DNA of 64,000 nt from Lysinibacillus pakistanensis. GTDB lineage: Bacteria > Bacillota > Bacilli > Bacillales_A > Planococcaceae. The notes under the pieces were generated by a model that had not been told where the DNA came from, searched no databases, and worked only from the letters and a program-made list of their open reading frames with translations. The first letter of the stretch is position 1; every line of letters starts with the position of its first letter. This document shows positions 19,841 to 29,524 of this stretch, piece after piece. The translations under genes and the position numbers were made by a program. The stretch is taken from NCBI RefSeq assembly GCF_030123245.1, contig NZ_CP126101.1, positions 866,501-930,500 of the forward strand, read 5' to 3'.

Positions 19841-20291
19841 TTATAAAGACTTAGTGAATTGCAAGTATGTAAAGTCAGACTTTTGGCGGTGTTTTTTTGC
19901 AGAAAAAAATTATATGCTTACTAAGCATGTTTTTTATTAGAAAATGCAACCAAAATTATGCAATAAACGTCTAATTTGTACACACTGAATTGACAATATT
20001 CTCGTTTGAAAATTTTAAATGAGAACAAAAACAAGGGAAAATGGAAGGTTTAAAATGCTTTGTAAATGGGAATATTAATAGTAGTTCGTTAGACATGTAA
20101 AGAAGAAGTTCTTATAATGAAAGCTGTATAAATAAACAGAATATTTCGAGATAAAGGTTTGTCTTTTTTTTATTGGAACTATATTCAAACACCATAGAGT
20201 ACTGTATAATGGTTATGTAGTTTTACATTACATTAATTCTAATTTAACACACTGGTTTATAGATAACGATTAAAAGGAAGGATGTGTCAGT
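19841..20291. other. AT-rich gap upstream of spx
   Basis: No credible gene. A TATAAT-like box occurs near 20206 (CTGTATAATGG), about 85 bp before spx, without a convincing -35. The spx gene of B. subtilis has several promoters, so regulatory sites are expected but I cannot assign them. Confidence 0.4.
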
Positions 20292-20690
20292 ATGATTGTA
20301 ACTTTATTTACTTCACCAAGTTGTACGTCTTGTCGAAAAGCGAAAGCATGGTTAGAGGAGCATGAAATTCCATATACAGAACGGAATATATTTTCTGAGC
20401 CGTTAAGCATTAGTGAAATTAAAAAAATTTTACGGATGACAGAGGATGGTACAGATGAAATTATTTCAACGCGTTCGAAGATTTTCCAAAAATTAAATGT
20501 AGATGTTGAAAGCTTACCATTGCAACGTTTATATGAATTAATTCAAGAATATCCAGGCCTATTACGCCGTCCCATTATTTTAGATGAAAAACGTTTACAG
20601 GTTGGCTATAATGAGGATGAAATTCGACGCTTCTTACCTCGTAAGGTTCGTGCTTATCAATTACAAGAAGCACAGCGCATGGTGAACTAA
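20292..20690 (+). CDS. spx: Redox-sensing transcriptional regulator Spx
   Basis: 132 residues, ArsC-like fold. The redox switch CTSC (C10, C13) is intact at the N terminus. [11 protein letters not shown] and [18 protein letters not shown] (the alpha-CTD interface) are conserved. Spx binds the RNA polymerase alpha C-terminal domain and switches on the thiol-stress regulon. It is degraded by ClpXP with the adaptor YjbH, whose gene lies 4.6 kb downstream. AAAAGGAAGGATGTG precedes the ATG. Confidence 0.96.
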   Translation: MIVTLFTSPSCTSCRKAKAWLEEHEIPYTERNIFSEPLSISEIKKILRMTEDGTDEIISTRSKIFQKLNVDVESLPLQRLYELIQEYPGLLRRPIILDEKRLQVGYNEDEIRRFLPRKVRAYQLQEAQRMVN

Positions 20691-20718
20691 TTTTTCCCTT
20701 TACTGCATAGAATAAATA

Positions 20719-20757
20719 GTAGATGTTACAAATCCTATTGTGACATCTATTTTTTTG
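20719..20757 (+). terminator. Terminator after spx
   Basis: AGATGTTACAA and TTGTGACATCT arms followed by ATTTTTTT. Confidence 0.85.
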
Positions 20758-21120
20758 TGTTTTACTTATGTAAAATCCTCTATATAAAGTATAATAAATA
20801 GTAGGGAAAAGTCATATATTTCCGTTAAAGTATGTTAAACTTGATTTAAGATAAATAGTTTACTACAATTTCAATAATTCAAATATCTTCTGTGAAACGG
20901 TGTATATCCTTTTCATTTTATGACGGAACAGCATACAATAGAATTAGAGACAACTGTGAAATAAAAATTGCTCGATTCATCGGTTGCTCAACAGTTTTAC
21001 TGTAGTGTAGTCAAAGGTTGAAAAACAAATGGAGTATGAAGGTTAAAAAAGATGAATAAAAGCATACTAATGAAACAAAACTGTTTTTCGACAAATGACA
21101 GTGAAGGGAGATGAGGTCTA
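20758..21120. other. Gap between spx and mecA
   Basis: About 360 bp, AT-rich, no reading frame with a start and ribosome-binding site. It should hold the mecA promoter, but I see no convincing -35/-10 pair. Confidence 0.4.
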
Positions 21121-21789
21121 GTGGACATCGAACGTGTAAATGAAAATACACTCAAGCTCTTTATTACGTACAATGATATAGAGGATCGCGGCTATAGTCG
21201 TGAAGAAATTTGGTACAATCGAGCAAAGGGTGAACAACTTTTTTGGGATATGATTGATGAAGTAAATACGGATGATTATTTTGATGTTGAAGGTCCGATT
21301 TGGATTCATATCAATGCGTCTGAAGTAGGCTTGGAAATCATTGTCACACGTGCACACATATTAAAAGACGGTGAAACATTAGATGGTCATTCGCATTTTG
21401 ATGAACAAAAAGATATGTATGCCCCTTTTGATGAAGTTGGAGAGGATCTTCTTAGCCAGCTAACTCAATTTGGTGACATAGATGAGTCAGAATTATTTAC
21501 GGATACAGATATTTATGTTTATAAATTTAAAGATATTGATGAGTTAATCCCTGTAGCGAAACGTATGACAGACGAATTAGTGGATTCCTCATTGTTCAAA
21601 TATGAAGGTTGGTACTATTTAGTAGTTGATTTTGCAAATGCGGACGAAGATTTAAATCGTCACGACAGAAATGCTGTTATCAAAGAATTTTTAAGTCCAT
21701 CAAATTTCACAATTCATCGCTTAGAGGAATATGGTGAAAAAATTATGGAATTTAATTGCTTTGAAACAGTGCGCAAATACTTTCATTAA
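21121..21789 (+). CDS. mecA: ClpC adaptor protein MecA
   Basis: 222 residues. The N-terminal substrate-binding domain begins MDIERVNENTLKLFITYNDIEDRGYSREEIWYN in pieces typical of MecA. An acidic linker and a C-terminal ClpC-binding domain follow (YVYKFKDIDELIPVAKRM, LYKYEGWYYL-like). It targets ComK and other substrates to ClpCP and promotes ClpC hexamer assembly. The start is GTG 21121 after GGGAGATGAGG. Its place next to coiA keeps the competence neighbourhood of B. subtilis. Confidence 0.95.
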   Translation: MDIERVNENTLKLFITYNDIEDRGYSREEIWYNRAKGEQLFWDMIDEVNTDDYFDVEGPIWIHINASEVGLEIIVTRAHILKDGETLDGHSHFDEQKDMYAPFDEVGEDLLSQLTQFGDIDESELFTDTDIYVYKFKDIDELIPVAKRMTDELVDSSLFKYEGWYYLVVDFANADEDLNRHDRNAVIKEFLSPSNFTIHRLEEYGEKIMEFNCFETVRKYFH

Positions 21790-21800
21790 ATAATTTATTA

Positions 21801-21846
21801 GGCTGTAAACTCTTGAATCAATCAAGTTGTTTACAGTCTTTTTTGA
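21801..21846 (+). terminator. Terminator after mecA
   Basis: GCTGTAAAC...CTTGA and TCAAG...GTTTACAGT arms followed by CTTTTTTG. Confidence 0.88.
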
Positions 21847-21934
21847 GTCAATTTTTAAATTTCAAGAAAAAGCCGTTAAATAGTTGTTGCTAGATAAGTA
21901 CTTCCTTACAATTAGGCAAAAAGGAGACGATTTT

Positions 21935-23056
21935 ATGTTAATTGCCTATAATGAGGAGCGTCAGCTTTTTCTCCCATATCAATATACGAGGGAAGATTTA
22001 CAAAGATATAGGCGATTGATGAAATTTTATTGCCCACAATGTCAGCATCCTGTTCACCTAAAAATCGGTCAATATAATATCCCTCATTTTGCTCATCAAT
22101 CCAAAAATAACTGTGCCCAGTTATTTGCCGAGGGTGAGTCACAACTTCACTTGCAAGGAAAACTGCAATTATTCGAATGGTTAAAAAAGATAGGGCATAC
22201 AGTAATGCTAGAGCCTTATTTAAAAGAGCTTTCGCAGCGGCCAGATTTACTTGTAACGAGTGATCGAAGGCAGGTTGCCATCGAATTTCAATGTAGTACA
22301 ATCACTCATGAAAAATGGTTATCACGTACATTGGGATATAAGAAAAATGCTATCCAGGTATTATGGCTTTTCCAGACATCTCTAAAAAATTCATCCCTAC
22401 AAGGCATTCAAAAGCTCAACATTTCCCCTATTTTGCAAAAAGTCATTGCGTATACAGCGCAAGACCAGCCCTATTTAATAACCTATGATGCAAAGACTGC
22501 CAGATTTATTTATTGGACGAATCTTTTGCCTGTTTATGGACATACTTTTATAGGAAAAGTTCAAGAAATGACTACTAATATGCAGCACTTTCCATTTTAT
22601 GAGCCTGTAGTGATAACAATAGAAGAATTCAGGCTATATTGGCAGCTTTATAAAAGATACTGTCGGCAATTTGCCTATCAGCGGCTACTACATAATCATA
22701 AGGGTGTACAGGATGCATTTTTACGTAGTTGCTATGAATTAGGTTTTACTCTTACTGCTATGCCTGATTACGTAGGTATACCTGTAAAAGCTAGTGAAGC
22801 AATTCCAATGTTCTCTCTCGAATGGCAAACCATTTTACATTATTTTTGCCAAGGTATTCAGCAATTGCCTCATGAACTAAATAAAAGCGAGATTCGATTT
22901 TTTTTAAGTGAACAAAATATAGATATTACAGATCAAGCAGTGAAGGCTATTCAAAATTATGGAGCCATATTTGCGAAAAATTATCAAAACCATTATATTC
23001 CAGATATATGTGGACATGTGTATGCACATTTATTTGCAATTGCCACAATATACTGA
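21935..23056 (+). CDS. coiA: Competence protein CoiA
   Basis: 373 residues from ATG 21935 (AAAAGGAGACG upstream). The N terminus has a CxxC zinc knuckle (FYCPQCQHPVHLKIG) with HFAH. A PD-(D/E)XK nuclease-like core follows (SQRPDLLVTSDRRQVAIEFQCS). CoiA acts during transformation on incoming single-stranded DNA. The gene follows mecA and precedes pepF, the usual order. Confidence 0.92.
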   Translation: MLIAYNEERQLFLPYQYTREDLQRYRRLMKFYCPQCQHPVHLKIGQYNIPHFAHQSKNNCAQLFAEGESQLHLQGKLQLFEWLKKIGHTVMLEPYLKELSQRPDLLVTSDRRQVAIEFQCSTITHEKWLSRTLGYKKNAIQVLWLFQTSLKNSSLQGIQKLNISPILQKVIAYTAQDQPYLITYDAKTARFIYWTNLLPVYGHTFIGKVQEMTTNMQHFPFYEPVVITIEEFRLYWQLYKRYCRQFAYQRLLHNHKGVQDAFLRSCYELGFTLTAMPDYVGIPVKASEAIPMFSLEWQTILHYFCQGIQQLPHELNKSEIRFFLSEQNIDITDQAVKAIQNYGAIFAKNYQNHYIPDICGHVYAHLFAIATIY

Positions 23057-23104
23057 GAAAATATGAGAGTATAGGAAAAACTCACATAATAAGGGGGCTG
23101 GCAC

Positions 23105-24916
23105 ATGGCTAGTAACAAAGTTTTAGTAAGAAATGAAGTTCCAGAAAAGCTAACTTGGCGTTTGGAAGACATATTTGCAACTGACGCTCTTTGGGAAGAA
23201 GAGTATAAGGAAGTCTCCGAAATTGCCAAGAAAGCATCTAGCTATGCAGGGACGTTAAAAAATGGAGCAGATGCTTTATTAGCAGTATTATCTTATCATG
23301 ACCAGATTTATGAACGAGCAATGAAGCTTTACACTTATGCCCATATGCGTTATGACCAAGACACAACAAACAGCGTCTATCAAGATATGAATAGTCGTAT
23401 TCAAACTCTAGCGACTAGTATCTCAGCTGCCCTGTCGTTTTTAACACCTGAGATTTTATCATTAAGTGAAGAGACGATAGAACAATATCTAAAGGAAAAT
23501 AAAGACCTACAACTATATAAACAATCCTTAAAAGAGATAACGATGGCTCGCCCTCATATTTTGCCGGCGGAACAGGAAGCATTACTGGCACAAATGTCTG
23601 AGGTAACAGGTACAGCTTCAAATACATTTGGGATGTTAAACAATGCTGATTTAGTTTTCCCTAAAGTGAAAAATGAAGAGGGAGAAGAGGTTCAGCTTAC
23701 ACATGGAAATTATATTAAGTTTTTAGAAAGTAAAGATCGCTCTGTCCGAGAAAATGCTTTTAAAGCAATGTACGAAACGTATGGTAATTTTAAAAATACA
23801 TTTTCTGCTACATTAACAGGGAATGTGAAAAAACACAATGTCAATGCACGTATTCGAAATTATGATTCTGCTCGCCAGGCAGCAATGTCCAATAACTTCA
23901 TTCCAGAAAATGTTTATGATCAATTGGTAGAAACAATCCATAAACATTTACCAGCTATGCAACGTTATATTTCATTACGTAAAAAGCTATTAGGCGTTGA
24001 TGAGTTGCATATGTGGGATTTATTTGTACCTCTTGTTAAGGAAGTAGAGATGAAGGTCACTTATGATGAAGCCAAGGATATTTTAGTGAAAGCTTTAGCA
24101 CCACTTGGTGAGGAGTATCAAAGCATTGTACAGAGTGGTTTTGATAATCGCTGGGTAGATGTTTTAGAAAACAAAGGGAAACGTAGTGGTGCCTACTCAT
24201 CGGGTGCATATGGAACAAACCCATATATATTAATGAATTGGCAGGACAATGTGAATAACCTCTTTACCCTAGCTCATGAATTTGGTCATAGTGTACACAG
24301 TTATTATTCACGTAACAATCAACCGTTTGTCTATGGAGATTATTCCATTTTCGTGGCAGAAGTTGCTTCAACATGTAATGAAGAGTTATTGAATGATTAT
24401 TTACTGAAGACTATTGAAGATCCTCAACAAAAAATATATTTATTAAATCATTGGTTAGATGGCTTTAGAAGTACTGTCTTCAGACAGACAATGTTTGCAG
24501 AGTTTGAACACCGCATTCATCAAATGGATAAGAATGGTGAATCTTTAACCGCAGACCGTTTAACAGAGGTTTACTATGATTTAAATAAACAATACTTTGG
24601 TGAGGATATTGCTTTAGATGAGGAAATCGGCTTAGAATGGGCTCGTATCCCACATTTTTACTACAATTATTATGTTTATCAATATGCTACAGGAAAATCA
24701 GCAGCAACGGCATTAAGCAAACAAATTTTAGAAGAAGGGGCACCTGCTGTCGAACGTTATATTAATAACTTCTTAAAAGCAGGTTGCTCTGACTTCCCAA
24801 TTGAGGTATTAAAGGCGGCAGGTGTTGATATGAACGTAGCAAAACCAATTGATGATGCATGTAAAGTATTTGAAGAACGTTTAGATGAGTTGGAAAAATT
24901 ATTGTTGAATAATTAA
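23105..24916 (+). CDS. pepF: Oligoendopeptidase F
   Basis: 603 residues, M3 family zinc metallopeptidase acting on short peptides in the cytoplasm. The zinc site LAHEFGHSVHS has H391 and H395, with the third ligand Glu in the following FVAEVASTCNEELL. ITMARPHIL and the C-terminal Tyr-rich PHFYYNYYVYQYATG segment are conserved. It lies 48 bp after coiA and ends at a strong terminator. Overexpressed PepF affects sporulation signalling in B. subtilis. Confidence 0.95.
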   Translation: MASNKVLVRNEVPEKLTWRLEDIFATDALWEEEYKEVSEIAKKASSYAGTLKNGADALLAVLSYHDQIYERAMKLYTYAHMRYDQDTTNSVYQDMNSRIQTLATSISAALSFLTPEILSLSEETIEQYLKENKDLQLYKQSLKEITMARPHILPAEQEALLAQMSEVTGTASNTFGMLNNADLVFPKVKNEEGEEVQLTHGNYIKFLESKDRSVRENAFKAMYETYGNFKNTFSATLTGNVKKHNVNARIRNYDSARQAAMSNNFIPENVYDQLVETIHKHLPAMQRYISLRKKLLGVDELHMWDLFVPLVKEVEMKVTYDEAKDILVKALAPLGEEYQSIVQSGFDNRWVDVLENKGKRSGAYSSGAYGTNPYILMNWQDNVNNLFTLAHEFGHSVHSYYSRNNQPFVYGDYSIFVAEVASTCNEELLNDYLLKTIEDPQQKIYLLNHWLDGFRSTVFRQTMFAEFEHRIHQMDKNGESLTADRLTEVYYDLNKQYFGEDIALDEEIGLEWARIPHFYYNYYVYQYATGKSAATALSKQILEEGAPAVERYINNFLKAGCSDFPIEVLKAAGVDMNVAKPIDDACKVFEERLDELEKLLLNN

Positions 24917-24919
24917 TTA

Positions 24920-24956
24920 GAGAGGCTGTAGGAAAATTTCTACAGCCTTTTTTTAA
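24920..24956 (+). terminator. Terminator after pepF
   Basis: GAGGCTGTAGGAAA and TTTCTACAGCCTTTTTTT arms. Confidence 0.88.
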
Positions 24957-25327
24957 TCATCCACCTACCAATAAAAAAGAAGAGAATAATGATTTTTTTT
25001 GATTTCTATATGTTTGAAAGTGCACATCTTGGAAAAATACTGTCTGTAATCGCTTTCTATTTGACAAATTTGTGAATCTACTATCGGTATCATTGCTAAA
25101 TTTATTATTCCATGATAAAGTAAATCTTGTGAAATAAATCACAAAACAAACATACACCCCTTTGTTTGAACGTGAACATTTCTCCCATCCCCTTTGTGAA
25201 AAAGAGGCGTCTCTATCTGTCGAGGATAGAGGCGCTTCTTTATTTATATTTAAAAATATTCATTAAAAAATAGGGACCCAACAAAAAATGTCGAGTCCCT
25301 ATTCTTTATGATAATAGTATAATTGCA
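24957..25327. other. Convergent gap pepF / yjbH with two hairpins
   Basis: No gene. A hairpin at 25205-25240 (AGAGGCG.CTCTATC with GATAGAGGCGC) is followed by TTCTTTATTT. The second, at 25265-25305, reads on the minus strand as AATAGGGAC...GTCCCTATTTTTTA and is the likely terminator of the yjbI-yjbH transcript. The first 200 bp hold nothing I recognise. Confidence 0.6.
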
Positions 25328-26137
25328 TTATTTAATACGCCAAAGTGTAGCGTGATCTGTCTGAATTCGTTCAATCTTTTGTTGCAGCATACGTTTCTTT
25401 AATTCACGTTCAGCTGCTTGCTCAGTTAATGAGTAGATAAAAGCTACTTCATTTGTTGAGATTGTATGAAATTTCGAAAATAACTCTTCTATTGTTGGTA
25501 ATGGTTGACGTACAAGTTGTTCATCTAGCATCTCTTGTAAAATATGTTCATAAACTTCATAGGAATAGCTACCGCTAACTTTAAGACCCTCATCTTCAAT
25601 GCATTCATTAAAAAATACAATACTCGGCACTTCATCTACTTCCATTTCGCGTTTTATATATAAATCGCATTGGAAGGCACGTGCAGCTTCCTTTGAACCA
25701 AAATCTGCAGTGAATTCATTCATATCTAATTGAACATCCTCTGCAATTTTTAACAGTGTAGCATAGGAATTTACATCTTCATGGCTTAGTAATACATATT
25801 CTTGTAATTTCGACAAATAGCGTGCACCTGAACGTTTGCCCTGTAATTCAGCTGCTTTAATAGCGATAGAAGGCAAAACAGGGTGATTTATGTCGAGTTC
25901 AATACCTGAAATACATCCCTTTACACGCTTACTGAGACAATTTAATGATGAAAGCTCTGTGCTTAGGACAAAGCGCCATGTAAAGTAATGGTTGTATTCA
26001 AGTTGTAATTTACGAAGAATAGCATGCATACTGTAAGCTTCAGGACAAAGTGGATCTACGAAAATATACAATTCAATAGGCTTATTAGCAGTCGTAATCA
26101 CTGGAGTTGGCTCTTGCAGCATTTGAATATTATTCAC
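25328..26137 (-). CDS. yjbH: ClpXP adaptor for Spx, YjbH/SpxH type
   Basis: 269 residues from GTG 26137, nine bases after AGGGGG. DsbA/thioredoxin-like fold: IELYIFVDPLCPEAYSM, with SIAIKAAELQGKRSGARYLSKLQE and EGLKVSGSYSYEVYEHIL conserved. The adaptor delivers Spx to ClpXP. Two differences from B. subtilis are visible: the His-rich zinc-binding N terminus is missing, and the CPEC active-site motif reads CPEA. The gene overlaps yjbI by 8 bp, so both are co-transcribed. Confidence 0.9.
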   Translation of the reverse strand: MNNIQMLQEPTPVITTANKPIELYIFVDPLCPEAYSMHAILRKLQLEYNHYFTWRFVLSTELSSLNCLSKRVKGCISGIELDINHPVLPSIAIKAAELQGKRSGARYLSKLQEYVLLSHEDVNSYATLLKIAEDVQLDMNEFTADFGSKEAARAFQCDLYIKREMEVDEVPSIVFFNECIEDEGLKVSGSYSYEVYEHILQEMLDEQLVRQPLPTIEELFSKFHTISTNEVAFIYSLTEQAAERELKKRMLQQKIERIQTDHATLWRIK

Positions 26138-26537
26138 GTAACAATTCCCCCTCATCGTCATTTGGCGTATTAATCATGTGATGAGCTGTTAATACTAAAC
26201 GTTGATAATAAGTTTCGCGGAACTTCCCTTCCAAGCCAACTTCATCCATTGCTTCGGACATACATTCAAGCCATGCTTGAGCACGATCAGGTGTAATAGC
26301 AAAATTCATATGTCGTGCACGCATCATTGGATGTCCATGCTCCTCAGTAAAAAGATTTGGACCACCTAAATACTGTGTTTGAAATTGAATTTGTTTGCGG
26401 GCTGTCTCTGTCAAATCTTTCGGAAAGATTGGAATAAGATCAGGATGCTGTGCAACTCTTTTATAGAACGCATGAATGAGTTCTGACAGTTTTTCAGCTC
26501 CCAGCTCCTCATAAGGAACAGTGTATTTTCGAGTCAT
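26130..26537 (-). CDS. yjbI: Truncated haemoglobin, group II
   Basis: 135 residues, two-on-two globin. The N-terminal pair PYEELGAEKLSELIHAFY, the B/E region FPKDLTETARKQIQFQTQYLGGP, and HPMMRARHMNFAI with the proximal His (RARH) and AQAWLECM are group II hallmarks. Conserved partner of yjbH in Bacillaceae. Likely role in oxygen/NO chemistry tied to thiol stress. Upstream gene of a two-gene operon. Confidence 0.93.
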   Translation of the reverse strand: MTRKYTVPYEELGAEKLSELIHAFYKRVAQHPDLIPIFPKDLTETARKQIQFQTQYLGGPNLFTEEHGHPMMRARHMNFAITPDRAQAWLECMSEAMDEVGLEGKFRETYYQRLVLTAHHMINTPNDDEGELLRE

Positions 26538-26768
26538 AAGTTAAATGCTCCTTTAATTCTTTATATCGTAAAGTACAATTTTTGTATCTTCATTCACTAG
26601 AAGACTCTCAACTCTAAAGGTGATGAGATGAAAGTTTGAACGCAACGTATTATCGCCAAGGAAACTTTGTCATCAGGAAAATATGAAATTCTTGTGACTA
26701 CCTTCATTCTATCAACGTCTTTTCGTTAACACAAACAAAGCGCTCTTTCGAATGGCTTTTTGCTAGAA

Positions 26769-26804
26769 AAGCACAAATTTCACCAGCATGGGTGAAATTT
26801 GTTG
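26769..26804 (-). terminator. Hairpin between yjbJ and yjbI, probable yjbJ terminator
   Basis: ACAAATTTCACC and GGGTGAAATTTGT form a near-perfect 12-bp stem around AGCAT. On the minus strand it is followed by GCTTTTCT, a weak T tract. Confidence 0.6.
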
Positions 26805-26834
26805 AAAAAGACCGTAATAACAGTGATTATGCTA

Positions 26835-27599
26835 TTAAACTGTAAAGTAATTCATTACTTTTTTGACATAATTCTGTGTTTCTTTGAAAGGTGGAATACC
26901 ACCATATTTTGTGACACGTGATGCTCCAGCATTATAAGCAGCTAAAGCAAGCGTTGGATCATTATCAAATTTATCTAGCATTTGGCGTAAATATTTTGCT
27001 CCAGCCATAATATTTTGCTCAGGATCAAAGGCATTTGAAACCCCTAAATACTGAGCTGTTTTTGGCATTAATTGCATCAAGCCTTGTGCTCCAGCATGAC
27101 TTAGCGCTAAAGGATTAAAATTAGACTCTTGTTTGATAACAGCAGCAATAAGCTTTTCAGGTACATTATACGTTGCTGCTGCCTTCTCAATGATTGAAGA
27201 ATATTGATTTGCTCCTGATAATGAATTAGCATACGCTGTTGAACCGATAACATCATCTGAAACATATGAATCAAGCTTTGTACTAGATTGTGAGCTTGCT
27301 AATGCCGCTTGCACATAGGGAGGTACGAAAACGGCATTAGAGCCCTTATATAATAAGGCTTGTGCGTTTTCAGATAAGTCATTTGGAAGTGCAGAGGAAC
27401 CATTTAATCCAAGTAGACTAGAAAGTTTTGCATTACTAGCCGTCGTAGCATCTCCAAGCAATTCCCCAATCATATTAGAGAACATTGAGCTACTGTCTGT
27501 TACAGTGTTGGAAGATGTGTTTTCTGTCGCTCCTAGTGTTTGCAATGCTTGAATTTCAAGTAACGTTTTAATTGATTGGATATCCAAGAAATTGGTCAC
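26835..27599 (-). CDS. yjbJ: Lytic transglycosylase (SLT domain), YjbJ/CwlQ type
   Basis: 254 residues. A low-complexity Ser/Thr-rich N-terminal half is followed by a compact goose-lysozyme/SLT domain (about 140-254): IAAVIKQESNFNPLALSHAGAQGLMQLM has the catalytic Glu, then LALAAYNAG and YVKKVMNYF. Cleaves the glycan strands of peptidoglycan; B. subtilis CwlQ has lytic transglycosylase and muramidase activity. No classical signal peptide is visible. Belongs to the conserved yjbIJK block. Confidence 0.88.
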   Translation of the reverse strand: MTNFLDIQSIKTLLEIQALQTLGATENTSSNTVTDSSSMFSNMIGELLGDATTASNAKLSSLLGLNGSSALPNDLSENAQALLYKGSNAVFVPPYVQAALASSQSSTKLDSYVSDDVIGSTAYANSLSGANQYSSIIEKAAATYNVPEKLIAAVIKQESNFNPLALSHAGAQGLMQLMPKTAQYLGVSNAFDPEQNIMAGAKYLRQMLDKFDNDPTLALAAYNAGASRVTKYGGIPPFKETQNYVKKVMNYFTV

Positions 27600-27619
27600 C
27601 CTTTCTTATTGATATTGGT

Positions 27620-28219
27620 TTAGCTATTCGTATTATTTATTTCTGCTTGTAAAGCCTTCATAAAGCGTGCGATTTTCTTATCTGTAGCTTTTTTTTTGAT
27701 TTGATATTGCTGTAGAAATTCGTCGAAAATCACATTTCCTTTTGTTGCATCTTTTGATTCATATTCTACCTCATAATCGTCACACTGCAAATAGAAAGAA
27801 TGATCAAAAACTAGAAGACCGTCTTTATACGGTATTTCAACACGATCAGTTGTCAATGATCCAAAAACGGCTAGTTCATCAAGGGAAATATGATATCGAG
27901 CAAGTCTTTTTGCTACTTCGTGTGCATAAAAACCTTTACCCTCTATCATTAGTTGGGCTTGCTCAGCAGTTAACACATCCGTTGTTTCTATGTGTGTGTG
28001 TGCCGCACTTTTTTCTTTTAACGTACACTCATAATAATTGTCAATTTGTCTAATTCGTAGCCCGCTTTGTCTATTTTTTATCGCTTGAGAGGGCGTGTCG
28101 AAATAATGATTTGTTTGACGATGAATAGCATTTTCTTGAATGTGAAATTCTTGTAGTAAATACTCATATTGTTGCTTTGTCAAAAGGTTTTTAAATTCAA
28201 TTTCAAGTTGTTGTGCCAT
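27620..28219 (-). CDS. yjbK: CYTH domain triphosphatase YjbK
   Basis: 199 residues. The N-terminal ExExK signature appears as LEIEFKNLL, followed by the beta-strand tunnel with charged residues (LRIRQIDNYYECTLKEK, VEYESKDATKG, KKKATDKKIARFMKAL). CYTH enzymes hydrolyse the gamma phosphate of triphosphates; B. subtilis YjbK acts on inorganic triphosphate. It lies beside the small alarmone synthetase gene relQ, read the other way. Probable operon with yjbJ (20-bp gap). Confidence 0.9.
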   Translation of the reverse strand: MAQQLEIEFKNLLTKQQYEYLLQEFHIQENAIHRQTNHYFDTPSQAIKNRQSGLRIRQIDNYYECTLKEKSAAHTHIETTDVLTAEQAQLMIEGKGFYAHEVAKRLARYHISLDELAVFGSLTTDRVEIPYKDGLLVFDHSFYLQCDDYEVEYESKDATKGNVIFDEFLQQYQIKKKATDKKIARFMKALQAEINNTNS

Positions 28220-28406
28220 TTTTGTTCACCTATCTATTTTTATTTTTCTAGTTTTGTTCATAGGGCAATTTAAATTGAATCAAATTGCTGATTAACATAG
28301 CTATTTTGAATAAAGTATTATTTCTTGATTTAACATTTACACACTGCAACTATTTACCCTGTATGATAAAATAAGAGGAAGAGTACGACGAAAAGGGGAA
28401 CCGCAT

Positions 28407-28790
28407 GTGCGTAAAATTTATACAATTGAAACATTGAATTTTGAAAACGATCAGCTTCATTTTAGTTTAAACGACAATGAAGAAAATTTACAGTTAAAAC
28501 CTGCTGCACAATTGATAGCAGATTCTGATGACTTTGCATTTATTTATTTACTTGATGCAGGAGAGGACTATCATTACTTGCGTTTTCCACCGAGTAGTTG
28601 GGAGAATCTTGTACATATTTTACAAAAAAAGCAAAATCCAAAGCTACAGCTAGGTGAAAAAGTGATTGAGCTTACAAATTTCTACGATGAATTAGAAATG
28701 CTCGTGTATAATATTGAAGGAAATTACAATTATGGAGCAGAATTTGTCCAAGCAGTGGAGCAACACTTTAAGACAATTCTCGCTGAATAA
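28407..28790 (+). CDS. yjbL: UPF0738 family protein YjbL
   Basis: 127 residues, acidic, no membrane segment. The sequence and its position before the alarmone synthetase match YjbL/UPF0738, of unknown function. GTG 28407 follows AAAAGGGGA at a good distance. First gene of a run that continues with relQ, nadK and the pseudouridine synthase gene. Confidence 0.85.
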   Translation: MRKIYTIETLNFENDQLHFSLNDNEENLQLKPAAQLIADSDDFAFIYLLDAGEDYHYLRFPPSSWENLVHILQKKQNPKLQLGEKVIELTNFYDELEMLVYNIEGNYNYGAEFVQAVEQHFKTILAE

Positions 28791-28852
28791 AAAGACAAAA
28801 CGAACAGACGGTGTTGGTTTTGTTCGATACCGAATGTCGGGAGGTTTTTGCG

Positions 28853-29524
28853 ATGGGACAATGGGAAATATTTTTAAGTCCTTATAAACAAGCAGTAGAT
28901 GAATTAAAAGTGAAGTTAAAGGGTATGCGTTCCCAGTTTGGCATTGTCAATGCAAATTCACCAATTGAATTTGTCACTGGACGTGTAAAGCCTTTAGCTA
29001 GTATATATGACAAAACATTAGAAAAAGGACTAGCCTTTGAGCCCTCTAAACAATTAGGCGATGAGCTAGGAGATATTGCTGGCCTTCGAATTATGTGTCA
29101 ATTTGTAGATGATATTTCGACAGTGACAGAACTTATACGCCAACGTAAAGATATGCGTGTAGTAGAAGAGCGTGACTATATTACACATAATAAACCAAGT
29201 GGGTATCGTTCCTATCATATGATTGTAGAGTATCCTGTAGAGACGATTCAGGGGAAAAAAGTAGTTTTGGCTGAAATTCAAATACGAACACTAGCCATGA
29301 ATTTCTGGGCATCTATTGAGCATTCATTAAATTATAAATATAAAGGGATGTTCCCAGAGGAGATAAAAAATCGTCTTCAAAGTGCTGCAGAGGCCGCTTT
29401 CCGTTTAGATGAGGAAATGTCATCCATCCGCAGTGAGATTCAGGAAGCACAGGCTTACTTTAGTGAATACAAAGAAGCATCGAATCCTAATTTACTATCT
29501 GAGAAGGAGCGTGACACACAATGA
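28853..29524 (+). CDS. relQ: Small alarmone synthetase RelQ (YjbM/SasB)
   Basis: 223 residues, synthetase domain only, without HD hydrolase or [45 protein letters not shown] and [24 protein letters not shown] are RelA-synthetase motifs. Makes (p)ppGpp and pGpp from GTP/GDP and ATP, and is allosterically controlled. The start at 28853 follows GGGAGG; an open frame to 28811 lacks a site. It overlaps nadK by 4 bp (ATGA), showing translational coupling. Confidence 0.94.
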   Translation: MGQWEIFLSPYKQAVDELKVKLKGMRSQFGIVNANSPIEFVTGRVKPLASIYDKTLEKGLAFEPSKQLGDELGDIAGLRIMCQFVDDISTVTELIRQRKDMRVVEERDYITHNKPSGYRSYHMIVEYPVETIQGKKVVLAEIQIRTLAMNFWASIEHSLNYKYKGMFPEEIKNRLQSAAEAAFRLDEEMSSIRSEIQEAQAYFSEYKEASNPNLLSEKERDTQ

